Source: Scytalidium lignicola
Taxonomy: Eukaryota; Ascomycota; Leotiomycetes
Direction: 5' to 3'
DNA length: 38,425 nt
Assembly: GCA_002812745.2 (NCBI GenBank)
Contig: NCSJ02000384.1
Span: 1-38,425, forward strand
Positions 1 through 11,156 of the stretch are shown here, one piece after another (position 1 is the first letter of the stretch; every line of letters starts with the position of its first letter). The notes beneath the pieces were generated by a model that did not search any database, had not been told where the DNA came from, and saw only the letters and a program-made list of their open reading frames with translations. The position numbers were made by a program, and so were the translations under genes.

Positions 1-148
1 AGAAAATATTAATAACATAGTAAATTATATAATTAAAGGTTTAAACTTATTAAAAAAGAGAAATACTTTTTATTAATTATTATAATAATTAAAATAAGTA
101 ATTCTACTTAAGTTAATATAATAAAAGACAAATTAATAAGAAGTTTAA
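1..148. other. AT-rich repeat flank, no gene
   Basis: Very AT-rich sequence left of the first LTR. No open frame, LTR or recognisable protein motif is visible. It is probably older RIP-mutated repeat into which the downstream retrotransposon inserted. Confidence 0.6.
144..148. repeat. Target site duplication, left copy (TTTAA)
   Basis: TTTAA directly precedes the TG of the left LTR and is repeated exactly after the CA of the right LTR at 8453-8457. A 5-bp duplication is usual for Ty3/gypsy integration and fixes the element ends. Confidence 0.85.
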
Positions 149-392
149 TGTTAGAGCCTGGATCACAAAGCCTGGGAAGTGCACATGGTATGCTAAGCAC
201 ATGAACAGAGTATTAAGATAAGGGCTTATTTTGAGAGTGCATAGGACTTGATGGATATAAGGGTAACCTAAGCTGCCATTATGATTTGGATTCTTTAAGA
301 ATTAGTTTAGAGAATAGAACAAGCTTAATTGTTAGTGCTATTGCCTTCTTGATTATGATTTATTGTCTTTACCCTGGACTTAGTCTATAACA
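149..392 (+). repeat. 5' LTR of the first Ty3/gypsy element
   Basis: 244 bp starting TGTTAGAGCC and ending CATAACA-like CA. It aligns without gaps to 8209-8452. About 29 positions differ and all are transitions. This copy has A or T at most of the differing sites, so it is the more heavily RIP-mutated of the pair. Confidence 0.95.
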
Positions 393-412
393 TTCTAATT
401 CCTCTTATTTGG

Positions 413-1860
413 GTGACAGTCTATTATAATCAGAGGATGGTAATAAGTCAGTCAGGCTGTTTGACGGTACCTCTTGAGATGGCTGAAGGGCAGAGAATGA
501 CGAGGAGGGCTAATACTAGGCCTAGTCAGAATAGAGGTGCTATGACGATGATGAGCTTAGGAATTATACATGCAGAAGTTATATCTACACCATTAAGTGA
601 TTTGGTCAAAGAATTAATTGAAGAAGAGTAGTAAGCAGGGGAATTAAAAGTTTTTAAAGATGATTTACTGCCTCCTTAGAACAAGTTGCTTGAGCAGCAA
701 ATGTGTTATATCAAGGCTTTTTGACAGGAAAACGCTGAACTAGAGCATATGAGTAAACAGAAGGATGAAGTGTAAAGATGGATAAAAGAGTTAAACCTAG
801 AGATTAAGGTGTTATAGCAAAGAAAGGAAAGACTACTCTAATATAATAATATACTTATAAGGATGTTGATTCCATTATAAGGAGGCTTCTTAGTAGAGAT
901 ATGAATCTTATAACAAGAAGGTTCTTTAGTAAGGAATATACTATAAAGGTAATATGCTAGTGAAGTATTATTGGAATTATTGTTATAACAACTTATAATC
1001 TAGAGTATAAAGTATAAGTATACACCTTTACTGAAGTAGTTTATAAGGAAAATGATGAAAGAGTATAATAACTTTATATATGAATATGAATTTGAATTTG
1101 CTGAATTCTTAGAGTTATATAAGAAAGATAATACTAAGATCTTTTATGTTATACTATATCTTGACAGTATTCTGAAGGTGAAATGGTAATAAGCATAGGA
1201 GGCAAAATCAGCAAGTATTATTATGTAAGAAAGATTTAAGGGGATCTTATTATCTTTGTTGAGAGATAAAGGTAATAAAAGGATTAAGGTTTAAGACTAG
1301 TATAACTAGGCTTAACAATAACTAGGTTAGTTAATCTAGTCTTTTATAGAGTATCTTGACAACTTTAAAGCATAGCTTCTTAACATAAGTGACAAGGAGA
1401 GATAAGATATATTATTAGTAAAAATAACACTTGAGTTAAGAGTAAAAATTATAAATTATAATGTCTTGCTAATAATATATGATGAAATAGTTGTATTAGC
1501 AGAGTATCTACAACTTAATAAGGTAAATTAAGGATAAAAGATCAAACATAATAATATTATTACAAACTCTTAAAAACCTTAGTATAACAAGTTAAAGGAA
1601 AAACAACAAAGTAAGTTATTTAAGCAGAACTTGAATATCTTATATTAAGACTGAACAAAATTAACATACATAATGTTATTAATTAGTATTAATATTATAA
1701 AGCTTAAAAATTTTAATAAAGTTAAATGTTACAATTATAAGAAGTTAAGGCATTATGCTAGAGATTGTTATAACATTTGTAATAGCAGAATTTGATGTTA
1801 TAGTTATAATTAGTCAAGTTATACTTTATTAAACTGTCTTAACAACTAAAACCAGAACTT
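413..1860 (+). pseudogene. Degenerate gag of the first Ty3/gypsy element
   Basis: The first 70 codons or so, from a start near 413-431, remain open. Stops then accumulate in every frame. Near the 3' end two CCHC zinc knuckles can be read in the same frame at 1727-1768 and 1796-1837. In the first the second Cys is Tyr (TGT to TAT); in the second a Cys and the His have become Tyr and a Gln has become a stop. Tandem CCHC boxes are the RNA-binding nucleocapsid part of Gag. All visible damage is of the C-to-T or G-to-A kind. No functional protein is expected. Confidence 0.75.
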
Positions 1861-1979
1861 TAATTAACCTTCTAATAAAAACATGCTTATAACAAACTAA
1901 AAAAATGCTAACGTTCAGAGAAGCTTATAACCTTAGCCTTATTGGACAATAGAAGGAAGAGGTTTTTTACAACATTCTG

Positions 1980-4900
1980 ACAAATACTTAAGATTCTTTT
2001 TACTTTTGTATCTTTAGAAGAAGTGACAATGAGGGCAGATAACAAGGTTTACTGTATTATGGAGAAATTGAGACAATTATATATGGTAATCCCTTTCAAG
2101 GTTTAAGATAAATAAGGGAGATGAAGAATAAAGTAAGCTTTAATTGATAGTAAAGCAGAGTAAAATGTAGTCTCCTTAACTTTAGTATAAGAGTATGAAT
2201 GGAGTAATAATAATAAGGAGAAGTTAGGACTTTAGATAATTAATAAGACAAACATTTATGTTTATAGATTTTATATTATACTAATTAAGGTTGAAGATAT
2301 AAATAAGAAGGCTTATATTCTAAAGTACTAGTTTATATCAGTTACTATTAATGAATATGTTATTATCCTAAGATATCCATAACTTGATAGTATAAACTTG
2401 GATATATAATGGTAAAAGGAGGAATAAAGGTATTACCTTGAGATTAAGAATTATATTATTTACTTTGTAAGGTAGTTTATGAAGTTATTGGAAAAAGAGA
2501 AAGATACTCCTTTATTTAGAGCTTTCTTTGAACATATATTAGATTATGTATATATTAAAGTAATGTAAATTAATGACTTGTTAAACTTTGAACAATAGTA
2601 GGTTAATATAATCTTAAAGTAATACTAGGACTTCATAGATATGTTTGACAAGGAAAAGGCAGTTAAAGTGCTTGGAATTAACAGCTTATGTTATGTTATT
2701 AAGCTTGTTGATAATATAACGTTGTCATGGAAACTTGTTTATTTGCTAGTAGAAAAGGAAATGAAGATGTTGAGGGAGTATATTTATGACTTGTTAGAGA
2801 AGGGGTGGATTTAATAATCTACTAGTCTAATAAGTATACTAATGTTATTTGTTTTTAAGAAGAATAGTAAGCTTTGACTTTATGTTGATTACAAAGGTCT
2901 TAATAAGGTTATTATCAAAGATTAGATACTTTTGCTATTAATTTTAAAAACCTTAGACTGGTTAAGAAAAGTAATAATATATACTAAGCTAGATTTGAAG
3001 GATGCTTATCATTGAATCTGGATTTAAGAAGGTGATGAGTAAAAGACAGTTTTTCATATATGATATAGTTATTACAAATATTATGTTATACTGTTTAAGC
3101 TGTGTAATACATTAATGACATTTTAGTAGTATATTAATAAAGTGTTAGCTAGATTAATGAATATCATTTATGTGATTTATCTAGATAACATTTTAATCTT
3201 CTCTGAAATCAAAGAGGAGTATATAAAGTATATTTGACAAGTACTTAAGCATTTAAGGTAGTATTGTTTATATACAAATATATTTAAGTATGATTTTTAT
3301 ACTAGGGAAGTAGAGTTTTTAAAGTACATTATATCTTCTGACAATATGTTGATGGAGAAGAGTTGGATTGTTACTATTTAAGACTAGCCAATCCTTACTT
3401 CTTTTAAAGATATTTAGGTTTTTTTAGGATTTGTTAATTTTTACAAAAGGTTTATTAAACATTATTTAAAAATAATAGTTCTTTTATCAGATCTTTTAAA
3501 GGGAATAGAAAAGGAGTGAAAAGTTAATATATTCAAATTTGAAGAGCTAATGTTATAAGCATTCAACAAGTTTAAAGTAACTTTTGTTATAATGTTTATT
3601 CTTATATATTACACCTTAAGACTATTTACAATGTTAAAGACAAATGCATTTAGATTTGTTACAAGTATTATTTTATCCTAGTTGATTATTAAAGGAGACT
3701 AGTCAAACTAGTGTCTTATCACNTTTTTACTTGAAGAAGTTGGATCTTATACAACAAGTATATAGTACTCTTGACTAGGAGATGCTTGTTATAATATAAG
3801 TATTAAAGTAATAGAAGTATTACTTAGTTTATACTTTATCAATAATGATCATCAAGATAGATTATAACAATTTTAAATGCTTTATGAATAAGGAGAAACC
3901 AAATGGAAGACAAGTATATTAGATTTAGAAGTTAGTTGAATATAATTTTAAGATAAAGTATAAAATAAGTAAGATTAACCTTGTTGATAGTTTATTAAGA
4001 TGATTAGACTATAAACTTAAGTTTAATGAAGTTGTAAGAGATTTAATATTAATGTTGAGAAAGAAAATGCAGAATATATTCTACATTAAAGTTAAGAAGG
4101 CATTTTAACAGAAAATTGAGATATTAGCTGATAATGTTATAAAGAGAAGAAATACTTAAAGAAGTAATACTTAAAGGGGTGGTTTCTAGACTAAGCATCT
4201 TAGGCTTGATTACTAGCCAAGGCTTATATATGTACAAGTAGTTATAAATTCAACAGGACATCATTATAAGGCTATGGTGAGTAACATAGCTCATAAGCTT
4301 AAGCTTATCACTAAGATTAGCAGTTGTAAATACTTTGTCTTATAAGTATATACTTATTTAATAAGTACATTCAAAACAATAGATAATTCTCTTACTAAGT
4401 TGATAACTGACTTAATATACAACTTGTAATAGAAGGATGCTTTTGTTCAAGGACAATGTTGATAGTTGATTCAGAAGAAGAGAATTGTTAAAGCTGTTGA
4501 GAAGAGATCTTGACGTTATAAGAGTAATAGTTCTCAGGGTAGGTTAACCCTTAAGAATAAAAGCCTTGTATAAAGGTGTAAGGAGTAAAGCTTTAAGAGA
4601 ATTTATACTAAGATAGTATAGTCAAAGCAAGATTATAAAGAAGAGTTTATAACTGTGAAATATAATGACTAAGACATTGAAGAAGAAATTATTAATATGA
4701 ATAAGAGATTGAGTAAAGTTGAAGAGTTATAATATAGTAAGGGAAATCATAAAGAAGAATCTATAGCCTTAAGGTATAATGACTAGAATATTAAAGGAGA
4801 AACCTCAGATTTGTATAAGGAGTTAAAAGTAGTTGAAAAGCAATTGTGGAGAATGGACTACACAAGTCTCCTTTAATACTAAGGTAAAATATATATCTTA

Positions 4901-6240
4901 GACAATAACACAATAAGGATGGAGATATTGACTATAAATCATGATAACCTTATAATAAAGCATTTTAGAATTTCAAAAACATTAGAATTGATTTAATAAA
5001 AGTATTTTTGGCTAAGCTTAAGAAGAGATGTAAAGTATTAGGTATATACTTGTGCTATTTGTTAAAGAACAAAGGTAAAGTGACATATACTATATAGAAC
5101 ATTAGTATTATTGTCTTACTTAGAGTAATTATAAACAAAGATTTTAATGGACTTTATTATAGATTTACCTTCAAGTAAATAAAGTAATATAGTATACAAT
5201 TTATGTTTAGTTATTATCAACAAGTATACATGAATAATGTAATACATTCCTTATAAGAAGACAATTACAATATTAGAATTAACAGAGTTATTTTTACAGT
5301 ATATTGTTAAAGATTTTAGTACTTTGAAAGGTATAGTCTTAGACTGAGGACCTTAATTTATTAGTAAGTTTTAAGCCTCCTTATGTTTCTACTTACAAGT
5401 GTAAAGACATTTATCGACAATATTTCACCTTCAAAGTGATGGATAGACAGAAGTCCAGAATCAAACATTAAAACATTATTTACAGGTGTTTTGTTTATAT
5501 AAGCAAGACGACTAAGCATCAAAGTTAACTTTTGTAGAATTTACATATAATAATAGTATTTATAATATTATTAGCATAACTCCCTTTTACAATATGTATA
5601 GTTATAACCTTGAGATCCAGGTTAACATTGAGGATGATGTTATAGAAAGGAGAGTAATTGCTGTATAAGNAAAAGATAAAAATATTGTAAAAAGAAAAAA
5701 GAAGTAATGACAAAGTGATAATAAGAAGTTATAGAAGTATAAAAGAAGTATTATAACAAAAAACAAAAGTTAATAACATTTAAGATAAGTGATTTTATGA
5801 TGATATCCATGAAGAATCTGCAATAACAAAGACTTAGTAAGAAGTTGTCAGATTGATATCTAAGACTATTAAAGGTAGTTTAGGTTATAAGTAATAACCT
5901 TGTATATAAGCTGAAGTTACCTTTTAAAATAAGAGTATACTTGGTCTTCTACATATCTTTCCTTGAATTATACTATTATAAATTTAGTATAATACTAGAG
6001 TTCTTAGAAGGAGAGGTTATTAATGATGAAAACAAGTAGGAGGTTAAAGTTATCTTAGATTATAAAGTTAAGAAGAATAGAACTTAATGGTACTTTATAA
6101 GGTAAAAAGGATTCTTATTAACAGAAGATACTTAAGAGTTGTTAAAGTACTTATAAAATACTATGAAGAAGCTTGAAGAGTATAGAAAACAATATGAATA
6201 ATTACTTATAGAAGAAGTAACCTCCTTGAAATTAACATAG
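1980..6240 (+). pseudogene. Degenerate pol (RT, RNase H, integrase, chromodomain)
   Basis: Ordered pol domains survive between many TAA/TAG codons. RT palm motif KLDLKDAYH lies at 2986-3012, and the catalytic box reads YLDNILIFSE at 3178-3207, where the second Asp of the usual YLDD is Asn. FVNFYKRFI at about 3427-3455 marks the RT/RNase H connection. The integrase zinc domain (HHCC) spans about 4959-5085 and ends in CAIC; the core begins with MDFIIDLPSSK at 5146-5178. A chromodomain with its aromatic residues and a closing helix lies at about 6040-6183. Loss of the YLDD Asp plus dozens of stops makes the copy dead. Chromodomains of such integrases bind methylated histone tails and steer insertion to heterochromatin. 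Confidence 0.85.
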
Positions 6241-6289
6241 CAGAAAGTTATGAGGAAAAGGGGCAAGAAGTGAAAAAGGTTAAATTAAG

Positions 6290-7260
6290 ACTAAAGTATT
6301 TAAAGGCAAAGAGTTATCTACTCAGTAGTAATACTTATAAGTACTCTTGTGCTTATACTTCTTCTTCTTCAACAGAGGGTTATTACCCCTTTTGCTATCT
6401 TTATTATTATTACTACTATCTTCATTGTTATTACTATCATCATTGGCAATGTTATTAGGCTAAACAGGAAAGGTTGTAAACTTGTTATCTCCAAACCAGA
6501 AATGACACTTTGAAGAGGTAAGGGGAGGACTAAGCATAAGGCTAGCAAGGAGTATTGTATCAAGGACTAGGACTAAAACAAGTATCATCAACTCAAAGTA
6601 TTTATTAATAGAGTAGGCAAGGTGACAATGAGGAGTAATAAGGACATTACCTCTTTATACTCTTAAAAGACAAGAGTAAGCAGGACAATAAATTAGAAGG
6701 ATAAGAGAACTATTGTTATTGTTATCATCTGACTCTTTTAACTTACTTGACTTAGTATCCTCTGAAGAGGATGTATCTTTGTTAGAAGATATATTATTGT
6801 TAAAGAGATTTGCTTATGAAATATTAACAATATACTAGTCAAAAGGAAAGGAAGAAAAAATACTTATTATTTCTTGAATAATGCTATTTAAAGCTTTAAG
6901 GCAATTATTAACACTTCTTAAGATCTTACTAATTATGCTTAACTTATTATTATCTATCTTTTCCTTCTTGATTTCCTAGCAAAGTATATTCTTGACATGT
7001 TTAGTATATTTACATTATACTACCTGAAGGGTAATAGCAATTATAGCATTGTTTACTATTACTTAGTCAATAAGCTAAAGTAGTTTATTTATATAATAGT
7101 AATACTCTTTAAGAACTTTTCTACACNTTTTTATACTTGTGAGTATACTCTTTATACTTGTTGTTAATTTGTAGAATAAAACATTTGAAGTTAAGTTAAG
7201 TAGATAAAGACTTATTATACTGTAAACAATAAGAATATATAAGTTTTTCATGTTTCTTAA
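6290..7260 (-). pseudogene. Possible antisense accessory ORF of the first Ty3/gypsy element
   Basis: Between pol and the 3' LTR the minus strand reads as a coherent but stop-interrupted protein. From an ATG near 7255 it has a lysine-rich helical part, then a Ser/Asp/Asn-rich acidic stretch around 6730-6800. Near 6300-6460, in another frame, comes an Asn/Asp-rich run followed by a Lys-rich end. Stops fall at Gln-like codons, as expected for RIP. A TATATAAA with a pyrimidine-rich tract lies upstream on the same strand (7560-7615). I do not recognise the product. It could be a spurious low-complexity frame, since AT-rich RIP DNA gives many of these. It differs in sequence from the antisense frames at 34.3 and 36.3 kb. 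Confidence 0.35.
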
Positions 7261-7559
7261 TTATAATAAGTTAATTGTATGTTAGTCAAAGAGCTAGTAA
7301 AGGTGAATAAGGGAAACTTACTTGAAAGTTAAGAGATTTAACAAGAAAGATTATAAAAGTTAGTTAAAGAACTCTTAATATGTTAAAGAAGAGAAAAGTN
7401 AAAAAGGAAAGAAGTAAAGTACTTATATAATCATAATTAAAAGTAGAGAATAGTAAATGATAAGACAAGTATTTGTATAATACTACTTAAAGCTTAACTT
7501 TAAACTTTAAAAAACTAAAGGAAGGGAAAACTTACTTTGTAAAGGTAATAGATAAGGTA

Positions 7560-7615
7560 ATAAAGAGAGAAAAAGAGGAGAAAAGGAATGACAAAGGGGG
7601 TTTATATAAACCTTT
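7560..7615 (-). promoter_or_regulatory. Candidate antisense promoter: TATA box plus CT-rich tract
   Basis: On the minus strand TTTATATAAA (7601-7610) is followed downstream by a long pyrimidine-rich stretch (rich in TTCC, CTCC, TTTTTCTC) down to about 7565. TATA followed by a CT tract is a common fungal core promoter arrangement. It sits upstream of the possible antisense frame. AT-rich DNA yields TATA boxes by chance, so this is tentative. Confidence 0.35.
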
Positions 7616-8193
7616 GAAAACATTAATGATTGTGTATTATACTTTGCTTATTTAAGAACTTTAGAATATTTATTGATCTTTACTTAATTTTACAATGATC
7701 TAAGAATTACTTTACAAGATTATTATGTTAAGAGAACACTTGTGTTTGATTATAATCAAAAAGCTTGGTGTTGGGAATAGTTTTATGTTTGTTATGTTTA
7801 AGCATTTTGTGTTTGCTTTGTTTGACTCTGTATCATTAATGACAAAGGGAAGTAAGCAAAGTGTTGGATCTTTACTTAGGACTTATACCCCTTCAGAAGG
7901 ACTGAAAGAGTTAGTAGTTAGAAAGTATAAGAGAAATGGCAGAGCTATGTCTGTATACATGTGTAAAGTCTGTTATTAGCATAGAAGACTTGTGTACTAT
8001 AACATCAAAAGGATACCAGAGAGGTGTATTGACTCAGAGGTGTCATGACATCAAGCTACTGAACAAAGACATTATTTTAAGACCTTCACATTTGAAAGAA
8101 GTATAGGATTCAGGAATGATCTTTGTATTTGTAGACCTTAGGAGAGGTGCTAGAGGATGCTAGGGGCCTGTAGCTCTTGGGGACAAGAGCCTC

Positions 8194-8208
8194 AAGAGGG
8201 GGGGATAA
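8194..8208 (+). other. Polypurine tract of the first Ty3/gypsy element
   Basis: A purine run with seven consecutive G, ending GATAA, directly abuts the TG of the 3' LTR. It is the expected primer site for plus-strand DNA synthesis. The same GGGGATAA ending occurs at the right-hand element's PPT on the minus strand. Confidence 0.8.
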
Positions 8209-8452
8209 TGTTAGAGCCTGGATCGTAGAGCCTGGGAAGTGCACATGGTGTGCTAGGCATGTGAACAGAGTATTAAGATAAGGGCTTGTTTCAAGAGCAC
8301 ATGGGACCTGACGGATATAGGGGTAACCTAAGCTGCCATTATGATTTGGATTCTTTAGGAATTAGTTTGGAGAATAGAATAAGCTTAATTGTTAATGTTA
8401 CTGCCTCCTTGATTGTGATTCATTGTCTCCACCCTGGACTCAGTCCATAACA
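8209..8452 (+). repeat. 3' LTR of the first Ty3/gypsy element
   Basis: 244 bp, same length and ends as 149-392, flanked on the right by TTTAA. It keeps C or G at most positions where the two LTRs differ, so it is nearer the unmutated sequence. CCACCCTGGACT near its end is a good probe for other copies. Confidence 0.95.
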
Positions 8453-8457
8453 TTTAA
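8453..8457. repeat. Target site duplication, right copy (TTTAA)
   Basis: Exact repeat of 144-148 immediately after the 3' LTR. Confidence 0.85.
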
Positions 8458-8748
8458 TAAAAACTTAAGATTATAATAATAAAGTTAACTAGTTAGCTAA
8501 ACATAATAAATATAGTTTAAGGATATAATGTAAATCAACTTTAACAATAATTACAATTTTAATTAAGAGGAAAAGGAAGATTTTAAGGAAATTAAAAGAA
8601 TAAGTTTGTAAAAGAATATTCAGTAAAAGCTTAAATACTTTTTAAGTACTTTTATTATAGTTAAGAAAAGTATTCATAATACAAATACTCAATTTTCAGA
8701 CAAAATATAAATATAAGACTATGTTATGAAAAAGAAAGATAAGTTTAT

Positions 8749-9182
8749 TTAGACTGGCCGGACCGTTGCATCAGACTGTAGTCTCGTCCGCAAAAATTTA
8801 AACGAGACCATAGCTTACAGTCCAGTCTGGACGAGACCGTAAGCTACACAGTCTGGTCTTAGATTTTTGAGACCAAACCATAAAACAGTCCTCATTTTTT
8901 AAGTCAAACAAGACCATGATCTAGTTTAAATTAAGCAAGACCATAATTTGCTAATATTACTTAAATAAAACAAAAATATACTAAATATAGTAACATTTTA
9001 AACTACATAATCTGAGCACAGTCTGAGTACAGTCTAACATTAATATATAGTCCCCATTTTTTAAGCTAGACCAGACTATAGTCTCATGGTCTGGTCTCAA
9101 AATTTTCGTACAGTCTACAGTCTGAGCACAGTCCCCACAAAACCCACGGTCTGGTCCGGTCTGGACCGATTAGCCAGTCTAA
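8749..9182. mobile_element. 434-bp inverted-repeat (MITE-like or foldback) element
   Basis: The block begins TTAGACTGGC and ends with its exact reverse complement GCCAGTCTAA. Inside are many short copies, in both orientations, of GTCTGGTC, AGACTGTAG and GAGACCA. Base composition is much richer in C and G than the surrounding DNA. There is no coding potential. Terminal inverted repeats, small size and no ORF suit a non-autonomous DNA element. I see no clear target duplication: the flanks are TTTAT and TAATA. It shows little of the RIP damage around it. Confidence 0.55.
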
Positions 9183-10814
9183 TAATAAATAAGATTGTTA
9201 ATGTTGTTTAAAAAATAGTTAAAACATTAAAACTTTCCTTTAAACAAATAACTATTAAAGCTAATAAAGTAATAATAAACAAGATTCTTATTAAACTCTT
9301 AAAAGATGAAAAAAAGTTAATAAAACCTTTACTCAAATACAAAGTTATAATATTAAACTTGATAAAAGCTTATATTATNAAAAAAGGACTTAAACTTAGT
9401 AATAAAAGAAAAAGAAAAAGTTTTAAGCATAAACTTTGATAAATATAGTATAATCATGGATAACTTTGAAGTTTTTGTGTTGAAGATAATAAAAGAATTT
9501 AAGATACTTAGAATATTCTAATAATCTTCAGAGGATGTCATAAAAATAAAGAGTAATAAGGNAAAAAAAGTTAAAAAAAGAAAAGATAAGAAGAATAAGC
9601 ANTTTAATAATATTATTAAAGAAAGCTTAAAATTTAGNAAAAAGTTTAAAACTTTAGTATTAAGTAAAAGAAAAAGAACTTAAGGTTAAAGTATAAGGAA
9701 ATTAAATTAATAAGCAAAGTAGACTTTAAAATTAGAAAAGGAAAAAAAACTTTAAAGAAAAGTTAAGTTATTATAAAAGTTAATTGTATAATAAGTTTAT
9801 ATAATAAAAAAGTTTTCTAGAATAATAATAGTTGTTAAAGGTAATTATAATTACATTGATATTTTAACAAATATAATAATGAAGGATAATAAGAAAGGAA
9901 TTATTAAGAAGATTATAAAGAAGACTTTAAAAGATGTGTATACTATGTAAAAATCAAAGTTAACAAGAAAAGAAGCTTTATTTACAAAAGAATATATTGT
10001 CNTTTTTTAATCTTACAAAAACATTAATACTTAAAATTATCTTATTCTTATAATATACATTTGTAAACAGTTATTATCAATATTTAAGAGGAATATCAAA
10101 AAGATTATAATAAAGAAAAGTAACTAAATACTATAATAAATTAATAATCAAACATTTGATTATCTTTTCCTCAGTTTAATTACTTATTAAAAAATACTCT
10201 TTAACATAAGATTAAAAGACATTAACCTTTTATTTAAAGCTTTGTTAAGTTAATAACAATAAAATAACTTTGAAGTAATTATAAAGAAAGAAGTAATTTT
10301 GTTTAAGATTAACATAAAAAGAATAATATATATAATTGACTAAAAAAAAGAAAGCAATGATAATTATGAAAATTACTTATATAAGAAAGATAATTACAAA
10401 GAATAAGAATACTAAGATGAAAATATAAAATCCTTATTCTTTAATTTAAATTTTTTTACATAATAAAAAAAGATTTTTAAAATATTCTAAATGTTTATTT
10501 AAATTGTTATTATTTAAGTTTTCTTGTCTTTTATAAGTTTCTTACTTAGTTAAAGATTTAAGCAAGAAACTAAGGATGTATGTAGTAAAGAAAACTTAAT
10601 ATATATTAATAAACAAGATTATAATATAAATATAGATATAATAGTATAGATAAAATAACAAGTTTTTCTTTATTTTTATAATAAGAGTATAACTTATTTT
10701 TAGACTAAGTACTTATAACTTGTATTTATAACTTATACTTTTTACTTTACATCTTACNTTTTTAACCTTACATTATAGTAATGCAAACATTTATAATAAT
10801 TACTAATAAAGAAC
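9183..10814. other. AT-rich RIP-degraded repeat, no gene
   Basis: About 1.6 kb of AT-rich sequence with no LTR, no coherent protein motif and no open frame of note. Six single N characters occur here, most next to A or T runs. Probably an old repeat too mutated to classify. Confidence 0.6.
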
Positions 10815-11156
10815 TTATTTTAATCAAGGTTATAAATACATTATTCCTTAGATTTATTTATATCCTTTACTATTAACATATTAATATGAATATTTTAACT
10901 AAAACTAAAGTTATATATGCTAAAAACTATATTAAATTACAAAGATTTAATTATTAAGCTATTAGTTATATTATGAATAGAATTAACTAAGTATTCATAA
11001 TATAACTAATAGCTTAATAATTAAATCTTTGTAATTTAATATAGTTTTTAGCATATATAACTTTAGTTTTAGTTAAAATATTCATATTAATATGTTAATA
11101 GTAAAGGATATAAATAAATCTAAGGAATAATGTATTTATAACCTTNATTAAAATAA
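10815..11156. repeat. 342-bp near-perfect palindrome (165-bp arms, 12-nt spacer)
   Basis: Left arm 10815-10979 and right arm 10992-11156 are reverse complements; base i pairs with base 21971-i throughout the stretches I checked. The spacer is GAATTAACTAAG. The N at 11146 falls opposite C 10825, so G is expected there. Pairing stops abruptly at both outer ends. No ORF. It may be a genuine inverted duplication or an assembly fold-back. Confidence 0.9.

Larger units (their letters stand above)
149..8452 (+). mobile_element. Full-length Ty3/gypsy chromodomain LTR retrotransposon, RIP-inactivated
   Basis: An 8304-bp element bounded by two 244-bp LTRs (TG..CA) and a 5-bp target duplication. Plus-strand order is gag with two CCHC knuckles, reverse transcriptase, RNase H, integrase and C-terminal chromodomain, the layout of chromoviruses. 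About 2 kb of further sequence lies between pol and the 3' LTR and may hold a minus-strand accessory frame. Gln codons are very often TAA/TAG, and TA is in great excess, as RIP of CpA predicts. The ends (393-640 and about 7700-8450) are clearly less mutated than the centre. It cannot transpose by itself. The family call rests on motifs and order. It would have copied itself through RNA in cytoplasmic particles and inserted in chromatin read by the chromodomain. Confidence 0.93.

Noticed and set aside
6270..6563. Tyr-rich plus-strand frame and hydrophobic minus-strand frame
   Set aside because: Both are out-of-frame readings of an Asn/Asp-codon-rich low-complexity stretch; the composition alone explains them.
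7725..7979. 84-codon plus-strand frame before the 3' LTR
   Set aside because: No motif. It is open because this end of the element is less RIP-mutated; not enough to call a gene.
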